Position numbers and translations under genes: made by a program | The notes under the pieces: generated by a model | Told to the model about the DNA's origin: nothing | Database searches by the model: none | Seen by the model: only the letters and a program-made list of their open reading frames with translations | Shown: positions 1-7,722 of the stretch, one piece after another | How positions within the stretch are numbered: position 1 is the stretch's first letter | Layout: each line of letters starts with the position of its first letter | Source of the DNA: an uncultured Lachnospiraceae bacterium | GTDB taxonomy: Bacteria; Bacillota; Clostridia; Lachnospirales; Lachnospiraceae | Assembly (NCBI GenBank): GCA_910578885.1 | Contig: CAJTSH010000025.1 | Coordinates: 1-47,800, forward strand | DNA: 47,800 nucleotides | Direction of reading: 5' to 3'

Positions 1-94
1 GAGTAGAAGTCACGCCGTAGCCGTCTGCGGTCAGGTTATAGGCTAACATCTTATTCAAAAAACTGTCGTCCTCGACAATTAAAATCTGCTTCAT
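1..94 (-). CDS. Response regulator receiver domain, N-terminus only (runs off the window)
   Basis: The translation from the ATG at 94 begins MKQILIVEDDSFLNKML, which is the first beta strand and the acidic pair (E8, D9, D10) of a CheY-like receiver. This is the Mg2+-binding pocket that precedes the phosphorylated aspartate in two-component regulators. A strong ribosome binding site (AGGAAGTGAGGAT) sits just upstream. About 31 codons are visible and the output domain lies outside the window, so OmpR, LytTR and other classes cannot be separated. A partner sensor kinase is not visible. Confidence is high for a receiver and nil for the regulon. Confidence 0.85.
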   Translation of the reverse strand, partial: MKQILIVEDDSFLNKMLAYNLTADGYGVTST

Positions 95-214
95 ATCCTC
101 ACTTCCTTTGCTTTTTGCAGATAGTATAACAGGCAAATGTCCGAGAATTGTTACAAGGACAAATATATTTATCATTTTACAGCTTTTTTATGTGTACTGC
201 AATTTTATAAAAGA

Positions 215-246
215 AAGGACAGCAGTATCATCAAATTGCTGTCCTT
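215..246 (-). terminator. Intrinsic terminator behind the truncated XRE gene
   Basis: A perfect 10-bp inverted repeat (AAGGACAGCA at 215-224 and TGCTGTCCTT at 237-246) encloses a 12-nt loop. Read on the minus strand it is followed by the U-rich stretch TTCTTTTAT. It lies about 60 bases after the stop of the XRE remnant and probably ends that transcript. Confidence 0.6.
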
Positions 247-305
247 GCGGTTTATTATAGCTGGTAGTGTATAAGCGTGGGTTCATCATATTTGGTGTGG
301 TATCT

Positions 306-443
306 TTAACTATGGGAAACTCCTGTTTCCCATTTTGAAACCGCCCTATTACTAATGTTAAGCTTTTCTGCCAGCTGCAACTGAGTAAGATTTTTTTCTT
401 TACGACATTCAGCAATAAATTTTGCCATTTTTTCTTGATTCAT
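306..443 (-). pseudogene. XRE-family repressor truncated right after the helix-turn-helix
   Basis: The ATG at 443 has an excellent ribosome binding site (AGGAGGT, 6 bases upstream). The 45-residue product has a complete HTH_3-type helix-turn-helix: residues 19-38 read NLTQLQLAEKLNISNRAVSK, followed by WETG. Family members normally continue with a glycine/proline turn and at least one more helix, plus an oligomerisation part. Here the reading frame turns into VSHS and stops. I call it a decayed repressor, though a free HTH peptide that still binds DNA cannot be excluded. It lies among other fragments (548-939), consistent with a dead mobile region. Confidence 0.65.
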
Positions 444-497
444 TTCTTACCTCCTAGTTTTATCATACATAATAAGCATTTTTTTGGAAGGAACTAT

Positions 498-520
498 TGG
501 TTGATTCTCTAATTCAACCA
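498..520. promoter_or_regulatory. Inverted repeat upstream of the XRE remnant, possible operator
   Basis: TGGTTGA (498-504) and TCAACCA (514-520) form a perfect 7-bp dyad with a 9-base AT-rich centre, about 55 bases upstream of the XRE start codon. Autorepressor operators commonly sit there. No convincing -35 box was found with it, so an operator role is an inference from position only. Confidence 0.3.
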
Positions 521-547
521 TCAGTTGACTACTAGTATATCGAATAA

Positions 548-699
548 TTAATGCCGGCTATTCTTTATCTTTTTTGCCTGTAGTTTTTTGTCAAACATTT
601 CAATGTGATATTTTAACCGCATAATTTCATCATCTATCTGTCGGCAATTAATAACCACCTGTAACTTTTCTTTATATGTTCAATAATCTGAATATCCAT
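548..699 (-). pseudogene. Short coiled-coil protein fragment with an apparent frameshift
   Basis: An ATG at 699 with a GAGGTG ribosome site starts MDIQIIEHIKKS and then stops early. In the neighbouring frame the sequence continues without stop from about 665 to 548 as a helical, charged stretch containing EKLQVVINCRQ and, further on, RLKYHIEMFDKKLQ. The two halves join well if one base is restored near 668-672. The heptad-like pattern recalls the C-terminal helix of small regulators such as MerR proteins, but I do not recognise the family. It sits between two other decayed genes. Confidence 0.35.
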
Positions 700-741
700 T
701 TGTCACCTCTAACACAATTATAAACACCTATACTGCCTTTC

Positions 742-939
742 TCAAGATTCTAATGTGAAAGGTACGAATACAGACACTAAGATTCCAGAAAAAAGCGACA
801 GAGATTTAACCCTCTGCCGCTGTATTGCCTGTGTTTTCCCTATGTTATATTTTTCTGCAAGAAAAGGATAGGAACTTCCGTCAAGGTATTCCTGTGAAAC
901 TTTTGCACGGAATTCTGGCGTATGTGGTGATTTATCCAT
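742..939 (-). pseudogene. IS3-type transposase OrfA, N-terminal stump
   Basis: The first 34 residues (MDKSPHTPEFRAKVSQEYLD onward to AEKYNIG) match the N-terminal HTH_Tnp_1 domain of IS3-group OrfA proteins, which recognises the element ends. After NIG the reading frame leaves the family (KTQAIQRQRVKS and so on) and stops at residue 65. The rest of OrfA and all of the DDE catalytic OrfB are missing, so this is a dead element. The start is supported by AGGAGGT 7 bases upstream. The element's left end may be visible at 977-996. Confidence 0.7.
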
Positions 940-945
940 AAAAAA

Positions 946-996
946 TACCTCCTAAGTAGCTTTTGGTTATTTTCATTGTCTACTTAAGAGGTATCA
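946..996 (-). repeat. Imperfect inverted repeat at the left end of the dead IS, covering the transposase ribosome site
   Basis: TACCTCCTAAGTAG (946-959) pairs with CTACTTAAGAGGTA (980-993) with one G-U-compatible mismatch. On the minus-strand RNA the second arm contains the AGGAGGT that serves as the OrfA ribosome site, so folding would hide it. The outer arm, read TGATACCTCTTAAGTAGACA on the minus strand (977-996), starts with TG as IS3-family terminal repeats do and is probably the old left terminal repeat. Confidence 0.5.
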
Positions 997-1092
997 TATC
1001 ATACCAGCCTGCCTGAAAGCAGCATATCAAGATACTTTCCAAAATTCGTTTTAAATTCAGTAGCTGTTACAATCATTTAACCCCCTAGCACT

Positions 1093-1851
1093 TTACATCT
1101 CCATCATCTTCGATGCAAACACCGCCCCATACAACATGAACAGCTCACAATTCTGCAAAAAATACCCCGCCAAATCACCGGTAATCCCTCCAAACACCCG
1201 ATATGCCATCCTCCGGTAAGATAGGAAACTTATCCCCCCCGCCAAGACACAGACACTGCCAAGAACGGGATTGACCAGAATCATGATGCAGACACAGACA
1301 ATAAGCTCCGCCGCAAGTATCCATTTCACGCTTCTTTCAGCGGCGTCTGCAGAAGCTGCCGCCATTCCGTCCTTCTTAGCCTTTCGAAGCGTTACAACAG
1401 AAAGACCGCTTAGCATACGGGAATAGGCATAACCGATTGCAATACATCCAATCTCCCGTTCCGTCACCTCACAGAAGCCGCCAAAGCAGAGCAGGACATA
1501 AACCAGTCCGGAAATAATCGCAAACGCCCCTGTATGGGGATCTTTTAAAATCCGCAGCTTCTCCTCCATCGGCTGATAGGAGCTTTTCGCATCCATTGTA
1601 TCCAAAAATCCATCCATATGAATCCCGCCGTTGAGCAAAAGCGGAAGAGCCGTCAATACCGCCGCTGTCATGGCTGTCCCGATTCCAAGCGCATGCAGTC
1701 CATATAGACAGCCTGCGCTGCACAGACCAATCGCCGCCCCGACAAAAGGAAAAAAACACATACTATATTTCATACTATTCTCATCCCACCGGACATGCGG
1801 CATAGGAATCTTAGAATAAGTAGAAAATGCGGCAATCAATGATTTCAGCAT
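1093..1851 (-). CDS. cobS: Adenosylcobinamide-GDP ribazoletransferase (cobalamin synthase)
   Basis: CobS joins alpha-ribazole (or its phosphate) to adenosylcobinamide-GDP in the membrane, completing the nucleotide loop of cobalamin. The 252-residue product has the usual family length (about 250), several hydrophobic segments, and the signature GGIHMDGFLDTMDA near residues 75-88, whose aspartates (D80, D84, D87) bind Mg2+ in this family. The ATG at 1851 has AAGGAGAG upstream and overlaps the cobU stop by 7 bases, so translation is probably coupled. It is the last gene of the riboswitch-controlled operon; no clear terminator was seen behind it before the decayed region at 1-1090. Confidence 0.95.
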   Translation of the reverse strand: MLKSLIAAFSTYSKIPMPHVRWDENSMKYSMCFFPFVGAAIGLCSAGCLYGLHALGIGTAMTAAVLTALPLLLNGGIHMDGFLDTMDAKSSYQPMEEKLRILKDPHTGAFAIISGLVYVLLCFGGFCEVTEREIGCIAIGYAYSRMLSGLSVVTLRKAKKDGMAAASADAAERSVKWILAAELIVCVCIMILVNPVLGSVCVLAGGISFLSYRRMAYRVFGGITGDLAGYFLQNCELFMLYGAVFASKMMEM

Positions 1852-2411
1852 CGCAACTCTCCTTTCACTGCCAGCGGGATACCGCAGACCACTTCTACCA
1901 CGCCTTCTGCCGCTGCTGCCAGCTTTTGATTGATAGTGCCTAATAGCCGGATGTAAGTTTCAGTTTCAGCCTCGTACTCTATGCCGTCAGAAAAAACCTC
2001 ATTGGTAACAAGAATAATATCGCCTGCCCTCTCTGCCAGATTCAAAACCGGCTGTAAAATGGCATCCCATATCTGGGAAAAGGAATCCGTTCCTTTTGCC
2101 TTTATCCTGCCCGATTCCAGATACATTTCATTTGCCAGCAGGTTTGACATACATTCCAACAGCAGCACGTCCCCCGATTTTGCGGTAATCCTCTCCAACC
2201 CGCTGCAGCATTCAATTGTCTCAAAGCCCTTATCCTTCCGCATACTGCGGTGGCGTTCAATCCGACTTTGCGTTTCCCCGTCTTTTAAGGGATACATCGT
2301 TGCAATATAATATAACTTACCTGCTATTCTTTTCTGATGTCTGTCCACAGCAAGCCGTTCCGCATACTCGGACTTTCCGCTGCCGCTTCCTCCTGTGATA
2401 AGATACAGCAT
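1845..2411 (-). CDS. cobU: Bifunctional adenosylcobinamide kinase / guanylyltransferase
   Basis: CobU phosphorylates adenosylcobinamide and then transfers GMP from GTP to it. The Walker A loop GGSGSGKS lies at residues 7-14 and the histidine that carries GMP in the Salmonella enzyme matches H54 in RIERHRSMR. The ATG at 2411 is chosen over an upstream frame extension (to 2432) because GGAGG lies 5 bases before it and the family starts with a short beta strand directly before the P-loop. At 188 residues it has the usual length. It follows the cbiA-cobT fusion after an 86-base gap. Confidence 0.93.
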   Translation of the reverse strand: MLYLITGGSGSGKSEYAERLAVDRHQKRIAGKLYYIATMYPLKDGETQSRIERHRSMRKDKGFETIECCSGLERITAKSGDVLLLECMSNLLANEMYLESGRIKAKGTDSFSQIWDAILQPVLNLAERAGDIILVTNEVFSDGIEYEAETETYIRLLGTINQKLAAAAEGVVEVVCGIPLAVKGELRC

Positions 2412-2497
2412 CCCAGCCTCCATTCCATACATGCCTTTTTATACCCGTATGCCCTTGAGTATACTTCGGGCACTTCTCTCAATATTTCCCGCACGTT

Positions 2498-4903
2498 TTA
2501 CGCTTCTGCATTCTCAAATCTTGTGTACGCTTCAATCCGGTAATCCTCAAAGGTTCCCATATTCCGGTAGACCTCCATAGCCATATCCAAAAGCGGAAAC
2601 AATGCAATCGCCCCGGTTCCTTCTCCCAGACACATTCTTCCATGCAGGATTGCTTCAACTCCCAATGCATCCAGAGCAAGCTTTCCCGTCACCTCATTGG
2701 ACTGATGGGAGGCTATGACATAATCGGCAGTTCTTGCATCTATTTTCATTGCGGTAAGCGCCGCTACCGAAGAAATTGCTCCGTCAATAACAATCGGTAT
2801 CCGGTATTTCACGCCTCCGAGAAATACGCCCGCCATTCCCGCAATCTCATAGCCGCCTGCCTCCGCAAGTATTTCTACCGGATCTGTCAATCCCTTTTTG
2901 CGGATTCTTTCTACCGCCGCCTTTACTGCCCGGCATTTCTTTTGTATTCCTTCCTCTGAAAGCCCTGCGCCTCTTCCCGTTACCGCTTCCGGCGTCTGCT
3001 GCAAAAATACCGCTGCAAGCGCACTGGTAGGAGTCGTGTTTCCAATCCCCATCTCTCCCGTAGCAAGGATACGATAGCCCATCTCTTTCAGTTCCTTCAC
3101 CAGATTACTTCCTAGAAACAGCGCCCTTTTGCATTCCTCTACGGTCATCGCTGCTTCCTTTGCAAGATTTTTACTGCCCCTTGCGATCTTCCGGTCAATG
3201 ACTTCCCCCTGAACCAGATTCTTCCTAGGATAAGGCGGGGCGTCTATGCCCATATCAATCGTATACACATCCACGCCTGCAGATCTTGCCATATAATTGA
3301 CGGTGGAGCAGCCCTTCGCAAAATTTTCGCTCACAATTTTTGTAACCTCACTTCCGGTCTGGGTCACGCCCTCTTCCACAACGCCATGATCTGCGCACAG
3401 GGTAAGCAGCGCCCTTTTTTCAAGGGGATAAGGTTCCTCACTTCCCGCTATTTTACAGAGCTTCACCGTTAAATCCTCTAACAATCCCAGACTGTCAATC
3501 GGCTTTGCAATGCTGTCCCAGTGCGCTTTTGCCAAACGGCACGCCTGATAGCTCTGACAGGATAACAGAAATTGATAGACCATATCAGGATTACTGTAAT
3601 AATAGAAATGCGGAAAACCCGCCAGCAAAGCAGGCGTATGTACCATACATGGATAATTTGTCTGTGATAACGGCTTATGCGCCAGAAAATCCTCTCCGTT
3701 CTCCGAACAGTCCCAATAATGGAACTCGTGACCCTTAATACGAAAACCTGCAATACCTGCGACGCCCGGTTTTTTACTCTCCGCTTCTATATAACCAAAA
3801 CGGCAGAGCTTGTCTGTCCGATATCCCCTCCCATGCAAAACGCCTGCCATCTTACGAGGATTCCCTTCCGTATCCTCAAGCTCCTGCTGTAAATATAAAA
3901 AACCTCCGCACTCGGCAAGACAGGGAAGCCCTTTCTCACACGATTTCCGTATGGATTCCCGCATTTCTTCCGCCGCTTCCAGCTCCCCTGCATACCGCTC
4001 CGGATATCCGCCTCCGAGCAATAGTCCGTCAATCCCTTCCGGCAGCGTTTTATCATGAATCGGGGAGAATTCTACCAAATCAGCTCCCATCTTTTTCAGA
4101 AGCTCCAGATTTTCCGTATAATAAAAAGAGAACGCTTCATCTCTTGCGACAGCAAGCCGCACCCTTCGCGAAAGCTGCGGCAGAGAAGGCTCCTCGCCCA
4201 CACACATTGAAGCATTTTCCGCCACCGACAGAATCGCCTCAATATCCACCGTCTTTTCGATAGCATCCGCAATCTGTGAAATCCATGACCGAAATCCTTC
4301 CATTTCTTCCGGTGCAATCAGCCCCAAATGTCTGGACGGTACGGCAAGATTTTTCAGCTCAGGCAGATAGCCCAAGACCTTTGTCTGACATTCCCGCTCT
4401 ATCACTTCCTTCAGCCGCTCGTAATAACCGGAAGATACCCGGTTCAAAAGCACTCCGCAAATATGGCTGTTCCCCCGGTATTCCATGATTCCTTTTATCA
4501 TGGCAGCAAGAGAAACACTCGCTCCCTTTCCATCCAAAATCAAGATCACCGGCGTATCTGTAATCTGCGCGGCCTCATAGGCGCTTGCCCGCTCAGACTG
4601 CCCGCCCAAGCCGTCATAGTAGCCCATGACTCCCTCAATTACCGTAATATCCGCATTCCTCGCCTTATCCCACAGAAGATATCTGGTCACATTTTCATCG
4701 GTAAAAAAGGTATCCAGATTGCCCGAAGGAATCCCAAGCGCCTGTCTGTGAAACATCGGATCTATATAATCCGGGCCGCATTTAAAGGATACTGTGCGCA
4801 GATTTCTTCTCTTAAAAACTTCTATCATTCCACAGGTTATCATCGTTTTGCCGCTCCCGCTCTTTGGAGCTGCAAATAACAGCCTTGGCATTTTATTTTT
4901 CAT
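2498..4903 (-). CDS. cbiA-cobT: Fusion: cobyrinate a,c-diamide synthase (CbiA) + nicotinate-nucleotide:DMB phosphoribosyltransferase (CobT)
   Basis: Residues 1-450 are CbiA, which amidates the a and c carboxylates of cobyrinate with ATP and glutamine. The P-loop PKSGSGKT is at 13-20, the glutaminase nucleophile is C332 in AECGG, and H392 lies in KGHEFHYW. Residues 455-801 are CobT, which makes alpha-ribazole phosphate from the lower-ligand base: EMGIGNTT at 617-624 and the catalytic glutamate E761 in LGEGTGA. Each half has the full length of its stand-alone family, with no stop or frameshift between them. The ATG at 4903 is preferred because AAGGAAGAG lies just upstream; it overlaps the preceding gene by 11 bases. 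The two activities are not consecutive in the pathway, so the fusion probably serves co-expression rather than channelling (inference). Confidence 0.93.
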   Translation of the reverse strand: MKNKMPRLLFAAPKSGSGKTMITCGMIEVFKRRNLRTVSFKCGPDYIDPMFHRQALGIPSGNLDTFFTDENVTRYLLWDKARNADITVIEGVMGYYDGLGGQSERASAYEAAQITDTPVILILDGKGASVSLAAMIKGIMEYRGNSHICGVLLNRVSSGYYERLKEVIERECQTKVLGYLPELKNLAVPSRHLGLIAPEEMEGFRSWISQIADAIEKTVDIEAILSVAENASMCVGEEPSLPQLSRRVRLAVARDEAFSFYYTENLELLKKMGADLVEFSPIHDKTLPEGIDGLLLGGGYPERYAGELEAAEEMRESIRKSCEKGLPCLAECGGFLYLQQELEDTEGNPRKMAGVLHGRGYRTDKLCRFGYIEAESKKPGVAGIAGFRIKGHEFHYWDCSENGEDFLAHKPLSQTNYPCMVHTPALLAGFPHFYYYSNPDMVYQFLLSCQSYQACRLAKAHWDSIAKPIDSLGLLEDLTVKLCKIAGSEEPYPLEKRALLTLCADHGVVEEGVTQTGSEVTKIVSENFAKGCSTVNYMARSAGVDVYTIDMGIDAPPYPRKNLVQGEVIDRKIARGSKNLAKEAAMTVEECKRALFLGSNLVKELKEMGYRILATGEMGIGNTTPTSALAAVFLQQTPEAVTGRGAGLSEEGIQKKCRAVKAAVERIRKKGLTDPVEILAEAGGYEIAGMAGVFLGGVKYRIPIVIDGAISSVAALTAMKIDARTADYVIASHQSNEVTGKLALDALGVEAILHGRMCLGEGTGAIALFPLLDMAMEVYRNMGTFEDYRIEAYTRFENAEA

Positions 4904-6977
4904 CAAACTCTTCCTTTCTGCCGCTAAAACAAATAATAAAAACCGGATTTTCCGCAGACATCAGATGATATCTGCCAAGCGCCCTGTTCCTTGCCGCATT
5001 GATCTGCACGACTTCCATATCCGCATATTCCGGAAACCGTTCTTTGATTTGCTCTAAAGACGCCAATGTTTCCAACGTTATCGCCGTGATCACAAAGCGC
5101 ACATTCCGATTCTTTTCCTGCACCTTTTGTATGATCTCTATCATTTTGCCGCTGCTTCCACCGATAAATACATGTGTCGGAGCCGGTAAATCCTCCAACG
5201 CTTCCGGCGCCACTCCCTCTACAATCACAAGGTTTTCTGTCCCAAAGCGGCGCTTATTTTCTTCTATCAATGCAGTTCCTTCCGGATTCTTTTCAACTGC
5301 ATACACACAGCCCATTTCACACTGCAATGCCGCCTCAATCGCAACGGAGCCTGTTCCCGCCCCGATATCATATAGGATAGAATCAGCCGAAAGCTTTAAT
5401 TTAGCCAAAGATAGAACACGGATTTCCTGTTTCGTCATCGGCACCTTTCCCCGTATAAATGCGCTGTCCTCAAGTCCCGGACATGCTTTTCTCACTTGAA
5501 AATCCGGATTCTCGAACAGGGCAATGGACAAAGTATCAAACTGTTGCTGTATAAAATCTTTCGGATAACCTGTAACAATCCGCTCATCTGAATAAGAAAG
5601 CCTCTCTCCCACTGTTATTTTAATTTGATTCATACCAAAATTCAAAAGTGTCCGGCTGATTTGTGCCATCGCCTCCTTCTCTCCAAGCAGGGAGCAGATT
5701 CTCCTCTGATGCTTTATCAGGGATACCAGATTCATCTGTCTCCCATGAAGACTTACAAACTGTACATCTTCCCAAGCATATCCCAGCTTATTTAAAAAAT
5801 AAATCGGTGATGGGATTCCGCTGACCGGATAGATTTCAAATAAATCTCCCCACTCTTTTAAAACCTGCTCCGCTAAATACGCCCGCATTCCTTTTGCGCC
5901 GGAATAAAAGCCGATATCACCAGAATAGACAAGCGCAATCCTCCGATATCTCGGATGCTCCTTTAAATAGGAAAATATTTCTTCCTTCCGATAACTCTCA
6001 AAATAGGGTTTGCTTTGATGTCCCCGCCAAATTTCCACAACCCGCTTTGCACCAATGATAACGTCACAATTCATAAGAGAATTCTCTGCTTCGTCTGTCA
6101 AGAGCGCCGCATCGCCGGGTCCCATACCAATCAAATACAGCTCCCGTTTTTCTTCTATTCCGTATCTTTCCTGAATAAAACGAATCGCTTCGTCCAAGCT
6201 CATTTTCTCATGAATGCAGTCTGACTTCTCCGGCATATCAGTTTTCTCGTCCGGTCTTCGAATCACGAGGATATTGACATTTGCACGCAACGCCGCCTCA
6301 CATTTTTCCTGATATCCTCCCGCTCTTCCCGAACATTTTGTCACGAGCCAGTCCGCATGTATCTGCTTTATCATGGCATAATTCATATCCTCCGAAAACG
6401 GACCCTGCATACCGATGATATGACTGCCCTCAAAGCCAAGCTCTCTGCACTTACCTATGACCTCTGGCGTCGGCAAAATTCTGACAAAACACCTGCTCTG
6501 ATAATCCGGGAGAACCGTGTACTTCTCCAGCTCCTTGCTTCCGGTGGTAAGTAATACATTGCCTTTCGTTTCCTTTAGAAATTCTACCGCCGCTTCCACG
6601 TCCGGCGTCTCATAGAACAGACTGCTGCCCTGCATACCGTCCCGTTTTCCATCATACATCAGCGATTCATCTTCCCGGGTCACACGAATATACGGAATAC
6701 CCCGCCTATGGCATGCCTGACAGATATTCTCTGTCACTTCGACGGCATAAGGATGCGTGGCATCCAAGCAGTAATCTGCAGAAAGAGCCATCAGAAATTC
6801 TTCCATTCTGGCGGCATCCATCCGTCCTGTATGGACATGCAGATGAGAATGCTTCGGAAGCAAATCGGCGCCGTATTCCGTCGCCACACAGATATGAACT
6901 TGTACATTCATTTCACAGAAGGACTCCGCCAGCTTCCGCCCTTCAGATGTTCCTCCAAAAATTACAATATCCGCCAT
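4893..6977 (-). CDS. cbiJ-cbiE-cbiT: Triple fusion: CbiJ reductase + CbiE C5-methyltransferase + CbiT C15-methyltransferase/decarboxylase
   Basis: Residues 1-245 match CbiJ/CobK (cobalt-precorrin-6A reductase): FGGTSEGRKLA at the N-terminus and DATHPYA at 72-78. Residues 278-490 are CbiE, a tetrapyrrole methylase beginning YLIGMGPGD (281-289) with YSGDIGFYSG at 351-360. Residues 505-690 are CbiT, with the SAM-binding loop YDIGAGTGS at 536-544 and VPMTK before it. CbiE-CbiT fusion is known as CobL; an added N-terminal CbiJ makes three successive or near-successive ring steps on one chain. The start has AGGAGAGC 1 base before the ATG region and lies 7 bases after the cbiH stop. All three domains look intact. 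Confidence 0.92.
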   Translation of the reverse strand: MADIVIFGGTSEGRKLAESFCEMNVQVHICVATEYGADLLPKHSHLHVHTGRMDAARMEEFLMALSADYCLDATHPYAVEVTENICQACHRRGIPYIRVTREDESLMYDGKRDGMQGSSLFYETPDVEAAVEFLKETKGNVLLTTGSKELEKYTVLPDYQSRCFVRILPTPEVIGKCRELGFEGSHIIGMQGPFSEDMNYAMIKQIHADWLVTKCSGRAGGYQEKCEAALRANVNILVIRRPDEKTDMPEKSDCIHEKMSLDEAIRFIQERYGIEEKRELYLIGMGPGDAALLTDEAENSLMNCDVIIGAKRVVEIWRGHQSKPYFESYRKEEIFSYLKEHPRYRRIALVYSGDIGFYSGAKGMRAYLAEQVLKEWGDLFEIYPVSGIPSPIYFLNKLGYAWEDVQFVSLHGRQMNLVSLIKHQRRICSLLGEKEAMAQISRTLLNFGMNQIKITVGERLSYSDERIVTGYPKDFIQQQFDTLSIALFENPDFQVRKACPGLEDSAFIRGKVPMTKQEIRVLSLAKLKLSADSILYDIGAGTGSVAIEAALQCEMGCVYAVEKNPEGTALIEENKRRFGTENLVIVEGVAPEALEDLPAPTHVFIGGSSGKMIEIIQKVQEKNRNVRFVITAITLETLASLEQIKERFPEYADMEVVQINAARNRALGRYHLMSAENPVFIICFSGRKEEFDEK

Positions 6978-6984
6978 TGCTCTC

Positions 6985-7722
6985 CTATTCCTTATCTAAC
7001 TGATAGCCTCTGGGCGTCACCATCCGGTTTCCAATCTTCCTTGTCATGGAATTTCCAATAAAAACTGTCGTGAACATGTCCACCTCAGCATTTACCAGCT
7101 CTGACAATGACAAAATCCTACTGTTCTCTCCCTCTCTGCCGATATGCTGCACATACCCGCAGACCGTATGCGGTGATTGATATTTTAAAACCTCTCTGCA
7201 TGCTTTTTGCAGATAACCTTTTCGTTTTCTGCTGGAAGGATTGTACAGACAAATTGCAAAATCGGACATGGCGGCACATTGCAGCCGTTTCTCGATCTTC
7301 TCCCAAGGCGTCAGTAAATCACTCAAACTAATCACTGCAAAATCATGTCCCAATGGGGAACCTAAAACCGCCGCTCCTGACATTGCAGCGGTTACGCCTG
7401 CCACGACCCGGATTTCCACTTCAGGGTATGTCTCCCCAAGCTCCAATAAAATGCCCGCCATACCATAGACTCCGGCATCTCCGCTGCATACGACCGCCGT
7501 TTTCTTTCCGGCGTTTACCGCTTCCAACGCCAAGCGGCATCTTTCCTTTTCCTGTTTCATACCGGTCACAAGGTACTCTTTATCCGTAAAATGCGCTCTT
7601 AGCAAATCCGCATAAACTGTATATCCCGCAATCACCGTACAGCTTTCCAGCACTTCCGCCGCTTCCATCGTCATTTTCTGGTATTCGCCCGGTCCAATGC
7701 CTACCACATACAACTGTTTCAA
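6985..7722 (-). CDS. cbiH: Cobalt-precorrin-3B C17-methyltransferase
   Basis: CbiH methylates C17 with SAM and contracts the ring of cobalt-precorrin-3. The 245-residue product starts KQLYVVGIGPGE, the tetrapyrrole-methylase loop, and carries the family segments CSGDAGVYGMAG (about 80-91), VVAGVTAAMSGAA (about 104-116) and CLYNPSSRKR. The start is a TTG that overlaps the cbiG stop as TTGA, with AAAGGAAG 9 bases upstream; no better ATG is available before the GIGPG loop. The tight overlaps with cbiG argue for translational coupling. Confidence 0.92.
   Translation of the reverse strand: MKQLYVVGIGPGEYQKMTMEAAEVLESCTVIAGYTVYADLLRAHFTDKEYLVTGMKQEKERCRLALEAVNAGKKTAVVCSGDAGVYGMAGILLELGETYPEVEIRVVAGVTAAMSGAAVLGSPLGHDFAVISLSDLLTPWEKIEKRLQCAAMSDFAICLYNPSSRKRKGYLQKACREVLKYQSPHTVCGYVQHIGREGENSRILSLSELVNAEVDMFTTVFIGNSMTRKIGNRMVTPRGYQLDKE

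Noticed and set aside
188..415. 75-codon minus-strand open frame over the XRE remnant and terminator
   Set aside because: It reads the XRE gene in the wrong frame and runs through the terminator stem; the true frame starts at 443 with AGGAGGT.
3478..3560. Stop or frameshift between CbiA and CobT
   Set aside because: The frame is continuous and both halves are full length, so the fusion is taken as real.
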